From contig JAICJI010000002.1 of NCBI GenBank assembly GCA_025928515.1, positions 1 to 64,000 of the forward strand: a stretch of 64,000 nucleotides of DNA, given 5' to 3'. Shown piece by piece: positions 49,767-56,124 of the stretch (within the stretch, counting starts at the first letter, position 1; every line of letters begins with the position of its first letter). A program made the translations under genes and the position numbers. This DNA comes from Thermoleophilia bacterium (GTDB taxonomy: Bacteria; Actinomycetota; Thermoleophilia; Gaiellales; Gaiellaceae). The notes beneath the pieces are model-generated. The model had not been told where the DNA came from and searched no databases. It saw only the letters and a program-made list of their open reading frames with translations.

Positions 49767-50878
49767 GCGCGACGACGCGGATTGCCGGGCGCTACGAGAT
49801 CGTCCGGCCTCTGGGACACGGAGCGATGGCGACCGTCGACCTCGCGCAAGACGTGGAGCTCGACCGGCCGATCGCGCTGAAGCGGCTTGCCGAGAACCTC
49901 GCGCGCGACGACGAGTTACGGCGCCGGTTCCTCCGCGAGCCACGCTTGGCAGCCCGGCTCTCACATCCGAACGTCGTTCGCGTCTTCGACGTCGGCGAGG
50001 ACGACGGCCGTCCTTTCATCGCGATGGAGTACGTGGACGGAGAGACGCTCGCCGACCTCGTCGCCCGGCGAGGACGGCTGCCGGCGGCCGAAGCCGCAAC
50101 GCTCGGGGTGCAGATGTGCGCCGGCCTTGCCGCGGCCCATGCCGCAGGCCTCGTCCACCGCGACGTCAAGCCACAGAATCTCCTCCTCGGCACCGACGGC
50201 GTCCTCAAGCTCGGTGACTTTGGGATCGCGGTCGGTCACGAGGGAACGAAGCTCACGCTGGCCGGCACCGTGCTCGGCACTGCGGGGTACCTCGCGCCCG
50301 AGCAGGCCCGCGGCGAGCAGGTCACGGCGGCTGCCGACGTTTACGGGGTCGGTGCCGTGCTCTACGAGCTCCTCGCGGGAGAGACGTCCCGGCGTGGCGC
50401 CTCGCTCGCCGAGCACGGAGGCGAGAACGGCTTCCGTCCTCCCGATCTCGCGGCTCGCGCTCCCGACGCCCCGCCCGAGCTCATCGCGGCGATCGCCTCC
50501 TGCCTTGCGCTCCGGCCCGAGGACAGGCCTCCCTCCGCGGCGGCGCTCGCGCGGCTGCTTGCCCCGATGGCGTCGGAGGCGGACACGCTGTCGCTGCCGG
50601 CGGATCCGGCGCGGCGTGCAACCGAGATCCTCGCCCCGCGGGTTGCCCCGCCCTCGAGGCGCCGGACGCGGCGGCGATTGGCTGCTGCCGTAGCCCTCGT
50701 CGCTGCTGCGGCTGCCGGGCTGGCTGTCGCGATAGTGCTGACGAGCGGGGGTGGCCGGTCGCCAGGCCGAACGTCGGGATCGCGTACCGTCGCTCCGCCC
50801 GCCGTCGGCTCGAACGTCGCCGACCAGGCGCGCAATTTGGAGAACTGGCTTCGCATCCACGCGCAAACCTCTCCCTGA
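49763..50878 (+). CDS. Ser/Thr protein kinase, PknB-like, membrane-anchored
   Basis: A 371-aa Hanks-type kinase. Glycine loop LGHGAMATV, catalytic lysine in IALKRLAEN, catalytic loop HRDVKPQN (His132, Asp134), DFGIA, and activation-segment end GTAGYLAPEQARG with APE. One transmembrane segment (about residues 305-327, LAAAVALVAAAAAGLAVAIV) is followed by a 40-residue outside tail with no PASTA domains. Expected to phosphorylate cytoplasmic partners. Coupled to the lipoprotein upstream and 22 bp before the subtilase. Confidence 0.92.
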   Translation: MSATTRIAGRYEIVRPLGHGAMATVDLAQDVELDRPIALKRLAENLARDDELRRRFLREPRLAARLSHPNVVRVFDVGEDDGRPFIAMEYVDGETLADLVARRGRLPAAEAATLGVQMCAGLAAAHAAGLVHRDVKPQNLLLGTDGVLKLGDFGIAVGHEGTKLTLAGTVLGTAGYLAPEQARGEQVTAAADVYGVGAVLYELLAGETSRRGASLAEHGGENGFRPPDLAARAPDAPPELIAAIASCLALRPEDRPPSAAALARLLAPMASEADTLSLPADPARRATEILAPRVAPPSRRRTRRRLAAAVALVAAAAAGLAVAIVLTSGGGRSPGRTSGSRTVAPPAVGSNVADQARNLENWLRIHAQTSP

Positions 50879-50900
50879 GCTGTGCGATGATCGGCGTCCG

Positions 50901-51752
50901 ATGAGCGTCGCCGTCGAGCTGCACGAGCACGAGGAAGAGGAGGCACTCCCAGCCTGGAGCCTGCCGGCAGAGTCCGTCGACCGCATCCGCGTGCCGGTCA
51001 CCCTGCCCGACCAGGTGACGCGCGACTGGGCGTGGGGCGGCTCGACCGGCGCCGGCGTCCGGGTCTGCATTCTCGACAGCGGGATCGAGCTCGACCACCC
51101 GCTCGTCGGCCGGGTCGACCACTCCGTGGCCGTGATTCGCGACGACGACGGCGAGCTGCAGGTCGTCGAGGACGACGCCGGAGACCTCTGCGGTCACGGC
51201 ACCGCCTGCGCAGGTGTCGTGCGCGCGCTCGCGCCCGACGTCGAGCTGACGAGCATCCGCGTGCTCGGTGCCGGCTACACCGGCGGCGGCGAGATCATGC
51301 TGCGCGGGTTGGCATGGGCGATCGAGCAGGGGTTCCAGATCGTGAACATGAGCCTCTCGACGACGCGGACGAAGTACGTGGAGCGGCTGCACGAGCTCGC
51401 CGACCGCGCCTACTTCCGGCGTGTCCTGCTCGTCGCCTCGGCCCACAACATGCCGGTGGAGAGCTTCCCGTGGCGCTTCGCGAGCGTGATCTCGGTCGGC
51501 AGCCACGAGGAGCCCGACCCGCTGACCTTCTATTACAACCCCTCGCCGCCGGTCGAGTTCTTCGGCCGCGGCCTCGACCTCGACGTCGCCTGGCTGGGCG
51601 GCGGCACGCTCCGCTGCACGGGCAACAGCTTCGCGACGCCACACATCGCCGGGATCTGCGCGCTCATCATGGGCAAGCATCCCGAGCTGACGCCGTTCCA
51701 GCTCAAGAGCGTCCTCTACCAGACGGCCTCGAACGCGAAGGACGCCGCATGA
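50901..51752 (+). CDS. Cytoplasmic subtilisin-like serine protease (S8)
   Basis: A 283-aa S8 peptidase with no signal peptide or membrane span. The triad is complete: Asp in VCILDSGIELDHP, His in LCGHGTACAGVV, Ser in GNSFATPHIAGICA, with the oxyanion Asn in VASAHNMP. An acidic 40-residue N-terminal segment (ELHEHEEEEALP) could be a short propeptide. Intracellular subtilases process specific partners or peptide precursors; a general digestive role is unlikely inside the cell. It overlaps the GAF gene by 4 bp and follows a kinase, suggesting a regulated proteolytic module. Confidence 0.9.
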   Translation: MSVAVELHEHEEEEALPAWSLPAESVDRIRVPVTLPDQVTRDWAWGGSTGAGVRVCILDSGIELDHPLVGRVDHSVAVIRDDDGELQVVEDDAGDLCGHGTACAGVVRALAPDVELTSIRVLGAGYTGGGEIMLRGLAWAIEQGFQIVNMSLSTTRTKYVERLHELADRAYFRRVLLVASAHNMPVESFPWRFASVISVGSHEEPDPLTFYYNPSPPVEFFGRGLDLDVAWLGGGTLRCTGNSFATPHIAGICALIMGKHPELTPFQLKSVLYQTASNAKDAA

Positions 51753-52381
51753 GCGATCTCGAAGCCGCTGTCGCCGCGGGCGTCCTCGGGGCCGACGAGG
51801 CCCACCGCGCGCTGCTGCAGGCGACGGTGGAGGTGGCGCGCGCGATCTTCGGCGCCAAGGCTGCGTCCGTGTTCCTCCTCGACGAGGAGGCGGAGGAGCT
51901 CGTCTTCGAGGCGGTCGCCGGAGAGGGGGAGGGCGAGCTGATCGGGATGCGGTTCCCGGCCGGCAACGGGATCGCCGGCTGGGTGCTCACGACCCGGCAG
52001 CCCCTCGTGGTCGACGATCTCAGCGCCGACACGCGCTGGTCGCGCACCCAGGCCGAGTCGACCGGCTACGTGCCGAAGAGCATGATGTCCGTGCCGCTCC
52101 TCGTCGAGGAACGTGCCCTGGGCGTACTCCAGGTGCTCGACCGGCCGCCGGATACGCGGGTGCGGCTCGCCGAGGTCGACCTACTCGGGCTGTTCGCGAA
52201 CCAGGCTGCGATCGCGCTCGATCTGCTGCAGCGGGCGCGCCGGGCGCGCGAGGCGCTCGCGGGCGAAGGTCGGCTGGCCCCGCTCGCACGTGTCGCCGCG
52301 CGGCTCGAAGAGGGCGAGCGGGACGCTGCCTTCGAGCTCCTACGCGCGTTCGAGCGCGTGCTCGTCGAAACCAGGGACTAA
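51749..52381 (+). CDS. GAF-domain protein
   Basis: A 210-aa protein with a single GAF domain (about residues 20-165): ASVFLLDEEAEELVFEAVAG, GNGIAGWVLTTRQPLVVDDL and SMMSVPLLVEERALGVLQVL are the standard strands. An Arg/Ala/Glu-rich helical tail follows. No output domain is attached, so it probably senses a small ligand or redox state and acts on a partner, plausibly the co-translated subtilase or kinase. Convergent stop overlap with the MFS-cNMP gene. Confidence 0.85.
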   Translation: MSDLEAAVAAGVLGADEAHRALLQATVEVARAIFGAKAASVFLLDEEAEELVFEAVAGEGEGELIGMRFPAGNGIAGWVLTTRQPLVVDDLSADTRWSRTQAESTGYVPKSMMSVPLLVEERALGVLQVLDRPPDTRVRLAEVDLLGLFANQAAIALDLLQRARRAREALAGEGRLAPLARVAARLEEGERDAAFELLRAFERVLVETRD

Positions 52382-54021
52382 CCGAGCGCGCCGGCGGCGA
52401 GGCGCGAGGTCACGACGCCCTCCACCGCCTCGAACGTCGCCGTGTGGCCCGTCACGGCGGCGATGAACTCGTCGCGCTCCACCGTGTAGAGCCGGAGCGG
52501 CTCGACCGCACGGACGGTTGCGGTCCGTGGCACGTCTCGCAGGAGGGCGATCTCGCCGAAGTGGTCGCCGGGACCGAGCTCGCGCGACTCTGCGTCGTCG
52601 ATCTCCACCGCAGCCCGTCCCTCGGCGATGACGTAGAACAGGTGGCTGCCCATCTCGCCTTGGGTCACCACGGGCTGGAACGGAGCCACTGTGACGGCTT
52701 CCGCGCCGGCAGCGAGCCGCTCGAGCGCCGGTTCCGGCAGCAGTGCGAAGAAGCCGATCTGCCGCAGCAGCTCGAGCGGCTCCGCGGCGATCGCCGCTTC
52801 GTCGTCGATTCTCCGCAGGCTCGACCAGACCCAGACGAGCAGCACTGGCAGGAGCGCTCCTGTCGCGATCAGGGCTCCGCGGCTGCCGAGCCAGCTGACG
52901 AGGCCGGGAGCCGCGATCGACCCGACGGCCATCCCTCCCATGATCAAGCTCTCCAGGACGGCGAAGACGCGGCCCATCACCTCGTTCTCGGCCGAGCGCT
53001 GCAGCAACGTCACGCTGTTGACCTGGACGAAGATCGTGCCGACGCCGAGCGCGCCGGCGAGGACGAGGTCCGGGCCGAGCGAGGACACGCCGGCCATGGC
53101 CACGAGCGGCAGGGCAGAGAGCAAGAGCCCGATCGCGAAGCCTCCCGCCAGCCTGCGGCGGGTGGCGAGGACGGCGACGACGAGCGCGCCGCCGATGCTG
53201 CCGACGCCGATCGCGGTGTTCAGCCAGCCGAGGCTCGCGTTGTTGCCGCCGTGCAGCAGCCGGAGCGCGATCACGACGAGGAGCACCTCCATCGCGCCGT
53301 CCACGATCGACTGCGCAGTGCTCAGCCCGATCACGACCCGGAGCGCCGGCCGGCGAAGCACCGTCGAGAACCCGGTCGTCAGCTCGGCGAGGAAATGCGA
53401 CCGCTCTCCCGGATCGGGCGGCTCGTCGCGCGGCACCCGGAGGACGAACGCCGCCGACCAGAGCGTGAGGCCGCCGGTCAGTGCGAAGACCGCCGAGGGT
53501 CCGCTGAGCGCGAGCAGGACGCCGCCGAGGGCCGGGCCGGCGAACATCCCCACGCTCGAGATCGTGTTGCCAACGACGTTCGCGGCGGCGAGCTCCTCGG
53601 GCGTATTCACCAGCGAAGGCATCAAAGCTGCCTGCGCAGGCGCATACGAGACGGAGATCACGGTCGACGCCACGGCGAGGACGTAGACGGCGTACGCATT
53701 GCCGCCGGTGCTCGCGACCGCGGTCATGCCGGCGAAGATCGCGCAGCGCGAGAGATCCGAGGTGAGCATCACGCGGCGGCGAGACCAGCGGTCGGCGATG
53801 ACGCCGATCCACGGCCCGGAGAGCGCCCCGAGCCCCAGGCGCACGAAGAACAGGAGGCCGACCGCGCGCGTGCCTCCCGAGTGGTACGCGTAGACCGGGA
53901 GCGCGACCCCGTACGCCCAGGTTCCCAGCGTCGAGCCCGCCCCTGCGAGCTGGACGTTGCGGACGCGAGGGTTCGAGAAGACCCTCCTGAAAGCCTGGAG
54001 CGAAGCGGCGAAGCGGCTCAC
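52378..54021 (-). CDS. MFS transporter fused to a cyclic-nucleotide-binding domain
   Basis: A 547-aa fusion. Residues 1 to about 405 form an MFS (MFS_3, efflux-like) transporter with the loop motif IGVIADRWSRRRVMLTSDL between helices 2 and 3. Residues 410-545 form a cNMP-binding domain with the phosphate-binding cassette FGEIALLRDVPRTATVRAVE, including the Glu and Arg that contact the nucleotide. The GTG at 54021 is the best available start but has no Shine-Dalgarno. The domain may gate transport by cAMP or cGMP. It is divergent from the repeat-peptide cassettes at 54146, which makes it a candidate exporter for them (inference). Confidence 0.85.
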   Translation of the reverse strand: MSRFAASLQAFRRVFSNPRVRNVQLAGAGSTLGTWAYGVALPVYAYHSGGTRAVGLLFFVRLGLGALSGPWIGVIADRWSRRRVMLTSDLSRCAIFAGMTAVASTGGNAYAVYVLAVASTVISVSYAPAQAALMPSLVNTPEELAAANVVGNTISSVGMFAGPALGGVLLALSGPSAVFALTGGLTLWSAAFVLRVPRDEPPDPGERSHFLAELTTGFSTVLRRPALRVVIGLSTAQSIVDGAMEVLLVVIALRLLHGGNNASLGWLNTAIGVGSIGGALVVAVLATRRRLAGGFAIGLLLSALPLVAMAGVSSLGPDLVLAGALGVGTIFVQVNSVTLLQRSAENEVMGRVFAVLESLIMGGMAVGSIAAPGLVSWLGSRGALIATGALLPVLLVWVWSSLRRIDDEAAIAAEPLELLRQIGFFALLPEPALERLAAGAEAVTVAPFQPVVTQGEMGSHLFYVIAEGRAAVEIDDAESRELGPGDHFGEIALLRDVPRTATVRAVEPLRLYTVERDEFIAAVTGHTATFEAVEGVVTSRLAAGALG

Positions 54022-54105
54022 GCGAAGGAGGATCGCAGGCGCAGTTGCGAATTTGAAGGGTCGGTGGGAAGATTTGTCTGCCCAGGCACGTCTAGAGGGT
54101 TGACA

Positions 54106-54122
54106 GCGCCCGAACGAGGCGC
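54106..54122 (+). promoter_or_regulatory. Conserved inverted repeat of peptide cassette 1
   Basis: GCGCC-N7-GGCGC, preceded by TTGACA at 54100-54105 and ending 23 nt before ATG 54146. The same arms, spacing and distance recur before the second cassette. Operator or 5' UTR hairpin. Confidence 0.6.
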
Positions 54123-54145
54123 AGAGGCTTCTAAAAGGAGGAGCA

Positions 54146-54280
54146 ATGTCGGACGAGCAGCGCAACGAAGAGGAGATCGAGGTCGAGGGCCATATCCACC
54201 GCGCCGGTGCGAACGACGAGCCGCGTGAGGATGCAGAGACCGATGACGAGGTCGAGGGCCACATCCATCGGGCCGGCTGA
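54146..54280 (+). CDS. Tiny acidic repeat peptide 1 (44 aa)
   Basis: A 44-aa peptide with a strong ribosome site (AAAAGGAGG) before its ATG. It opens MSDEQRNEEEIEVEGHIHRA and contains two copies of the unit VEGHIHRAG, the second one exactly at the C-terminus, separated by an acidic spacer (NDEPREDAETDDE). There is no signal peptide, Cys or membrane segment. The H-x-H pairs could bind metal, or the units could be cores cut from a precursor. I do not recognise a named family. The next cassette encodes a clear paralogue, which argues strongly that both are real genes. Followed by its own terminator. Confidence 0.75.
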   Translation: MSDEQRNEEEIEVEGHIHRAGANDEPREDAETDDEVEGHIHRAG

Positions 54281-54302
54281 TCTCCAGCCAGCAGTAGCTT
54301 CC

Positions 54303-54334
54303 AAGGGCCCGGCACACGCCGGGCCCTTTTCTTT
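54303..54334 (+). terminator. Intrinsic terminator after repeat peptide 1
   Basis: AAGGGCCCGGC pairs with GCCGGGCCCTT around ACAC, followed by TTTTCTTT. CTTCCAA and TTGGAAG form weak outer arms. A well-formed terminator 22 nt after the stop. Confidence 0.9.
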
Positions 54335-54373
54335 GGAAGATCCCGAGGTCGACGCGCGTCTTGATAGGTGAGA

Positions 54374-54390
54374 GCGCCTCCACCGGGCGC
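54374..54390 (+). promoter_or_regulatory. Conserved inverted repeat of peptide cassette 2
   Basis: GCGCC-N7-GGCGC again, ending 23 nt before ATG 54414, with TTGATA at 54361-54366 upstream. The spacer bases differ from those of the first copy while arms and distances match, as expected for a constrained site. Confidence 0.6.
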
Positions 54391-54413
54391 AGGGCGAGAG
54401 CAAGGAGCGAGAA

Positions 54414-54617
54414 ATGTCAGACGAGCAGCGCAGGGACGAAGAGACCGAGATCGAGGCCCATACGCACCGTGCCGGCGCGACGGACGAGCCTATGGACGAG
54501 GGCGAGATCGAGGCGCATACGCACCGTGCCGGCGCCAACGACGAGGCCGACGACGAGATCGAAGCGCACGTGCACAGAGTTGCCAACGTGCGGATGGATT
54601 CGCCCAGCAACACCTAG
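54414..54617 (+). CDS. Tiny acidic repeat peptide 2 (67 aa)
   Basis: A paralogue of the 54146 peptide: the same MSDEQR start, then three repeat units (EIEAHTHRAGA, EIEAHTHRAGA, EIEAHVHRVAN) separated by acidic spacers such as TDEPMDEG and NDEADD, and a short non-repeat end VRMDSPSNT. The Shine-Dalgarno is AAGGAG. Very acidic, His-bearing, without Cys, membrane or signal segments. Either a multi-core peptide precursor, a metal- or proton-buffering protein, or a partner for a binding protein; no function can be assigned. Confidence 0.75.
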   Translation: MSDEQRRDEETEIEAHTHRAGATDEPMDEGEIEAHTHRAGANDEADDEIEAHVHRVANVRMDSPSNT

Positions 54618-54647
54618 TACGACCTGACCTGACCCGTCACGTGGGAG

Positions 54648-54675
54648 GGCCCGGCCGACCGCCGGGCCTTCTTGC
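54648..54675. terminator. Terminator after repeat peptide 2
   Basis: GGCCCGGC pairs with GCCGGGCC around CGACC, followed by TTCTT on the plus strand. It lies in the convergent gap and may also serve the cyclodeaminase-like gene on the minus strand. Confidence 0.7.
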
Positions 54676-54688
54676 GTGCCAGCGTTTC

Positions 54689-55255
54689 CTACAGCGACTT
54701 CGCCGCTGCTTCCGCGGCGGCAACGAGGCGATCGACCTCCTCGACCCGCGCGTCGCCGGGCAGAGCAGTGAGGTTCACCGCGACGAGCTCCCGCGCGCCA
54801 CGGGTGACGGCGACCGCGAGCGCAGCCGCCGCCGCGACGTCGGCATGTACGCGCGGCTCGACGCGCGCTCCGGCCGCGGCGCAGAGCGCGGCCAAGTCGG
54901 CCGCGAGACGCGCGAGCGCGAGGGGAGGCTCAGCGGCTGCGGACGTGACGTTGCCCAGCGCCCAATCTCGTTGCTCGGGCCGTGCGGGCTTGTCCGCTAC
55001 GTCCCGCGCCTCGAGCGCTTTCCGGTACGCGTCGGCGTCTTCGTCGACGAGCTGCGCAGCGCGCTCGCGCAAGGCGTCGGCCTGGGCGGCCACTCCCGAA
55101 GCATCGGCCCAGCTGGCAGGCGAGAGGCGCGCGGCCATCTGCACGACCGCCGCGGCCAGCGCGAGCGCCGCCGCTAGTGCCGAGCCGGCGCCCGGAGCTT
55201 CACGCGGCGACGCCAGCTCCTCGAGAAGCGCGGGGAGGGAGAGGCCGGTGAGCAC
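54689..55255 (-). CDS. Cyclodeaminase/cyclohydrolase-family protein (FTCD C-terminal-like)
   Basis: A 188-aa all-helical protein. LPALLEELASPREAPGAGSA followed by an Ala-rich helix and QMAARLS is the family start (usual PGGGSxAA). The Ala-rich helices continue to EEVDRLVAAAEAAAKSL. Relatives act on 5-formimino- or 5,10-methenyl-tetrahydrofolate; others are uncharacterised. The Gly-rich loop PGAGSA is near canonical. Last gene of the minus-strand operon that starts at 58323. Confidence 0.82.
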   Translation of the reverse strand: MLTGLSLPALLEELASPREAPGAGSALAAALALAAAVVQMAARLSPASWADASGVAAQADALRERAAQLVDEDADAYRKALEARDVADKPARPEQRDWALGNVTSAAAEPPLALARLAADLAALCAAAGARVEPRVHADVAAAAALAVAVTRGARELVAVNLTALPGDARVEEVDRLVAAAEAAAKSL

Positions 55256-55292
55256 CGCTGCAGTGTCTCAGCCGGCGCACGTTCCGCGCTGA

Positions 55293-55559
55293 TCAGACCG
55301 CCTCGAGGAGTTGGCGCAACCGGGAGACGATGAACGGTGAGGGCTCGTAACCGGCGGCGGCGACTGCGCGTTCGAGGTCGGCTTGGAGCTGAAGCCGGAA
55401 CGCGGCATCCTGCTCGGCCCGCGCGACGAGCTCGTCGAGGGCCGCCCGCGCGGCCGGAAGCTCCTGAGCAGCGCGCACCCATCCCTCGGGTGCGGGCGGA
55501 AGGAGGCGTAGGAGCCGGCCGATCTGTTCCCCATCGAATTCGTTCATCTCAATACTCAT
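55293..55559 (-). CDS. Small hypothetical protein downstream of ECF sigma (88 aa)
   Basis: An 88-aa protein overlapping the sigma gene's stop by 4 bp, so translationally coupled to it. Mostly helical by composition: EQIGRLLRLLPPAPEGWVRA, then ARAALDELVARAEQD, ending IVSRLRQLLEAV. No Cys/His zinc finger or membrane span, so it is not a classical anti-sigma. The PPAPEGWVRAAQELP segment resembles a small-domain pattern I have seen after ECF sigma genes but cannot name. A modulator of the sigma factor is an inference from coupling. Confidence 0.65.
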   Translation of the reverse strand: MSIEMNEFDGEQIGRLLRLLPPAPEGWVRAAQELPAARAALDELVARAEQDAAFRLQLQADLERAVAAAGYEPSPFIVSRLRQLLEAV

Positions 55560-56107
55560 GACGGGCGAGAGGCCCGACTCCTTCCATCGAGTTCTGCACG
55601 AACTTTTTCGAGGCAGCGCGAGATCCGGCTCGCGATCGTCCCGGCTGGGATGTCGAGCATGTCGCCGATCGTGTGGTAGCTCTCGTCGCGGCAGAAAAAA
55701 CGGTCGAGGATCTCACGGCACGGGTCGCCGACCTTGTCGAGCGCAGCCCGCACGGTCATCGCGTCGTCGAGCGTCGCGAGCACGTCCTCGACCTCCTGCT
55801 CGTCGGGGTCCGTCTCGGAAGGTGCGTCACGAGCGAGGAGCCGCAACCGGTCGATGGACAGCCGCCGCGTGAGCTGCGCGAGCCACGGGCGCACGGCGTC
55901 GTCACTGCGGAGGTCGTGGAGCCGCTCGAACGCCCGGGCGAAAACCTCCTGGAAGACGTCCTCGGCGTCCTGTTGCGGCAGACGGAAGCCGCGGCCACAG
56001 ATCGCGTAGACGTAGCGCGAGAAGCGCTCGACGAACTCGTTCCAGGCCCCGGGATCGCCCGAACGGCAACGGGAGACGAGCTGAGCGTCGGTCTGCTCGA
56101 CGGCCAT
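55556..56107 (-). CDS. ECF-type RNA polymerase sigma factor
   Basis: A 183-aa sigma factor with regions 2 and 4 only. Region 2: AWNEFVERFSRYVYAICGRG and QQDAEDVFQEVFARAFERLH, then PWLAQLTRRLSIDRLRLL. Region 4: CREILDRFFCRDESYHTIGD and LDIPAGTIASRISRCLEKVR with the recognition helix. It sits between the kinase/aminotransferase fusion (17 bp upstream) and the 88-aa protein. Its anti-sigma is not obvious nearby. Confidence 0.9.
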   Translation of the reverse strand: MAVEQTDAQLVSRCRSGDPGAWNEFVERFSRYVYAICGRGFRLPQQDAEDVFQEVFARAFERLHDLRSDDAVRPWLAQLTRRLSIDRLRLLARDAPSETDPDEQEVEDVLATLDDAMTVRAALDKVGDPCREILDRFFCRDESYHTIGDMLDIPAGTIASRISRCLEKVRAELDGRSRASRPS

Positions 56108-56124
56108 CAGTGGACCATAAAGCC

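Noticed and set aside
54131-54613. 160-aa minus-strand repeat protein over the peptide cassettes
   Set aside because: It is the antisense of the plus-strand peptide repeats, has no ribosome site, and would run through both terminators. The plus-strand frames have good ribosome sites, conserved dyads and terminators.
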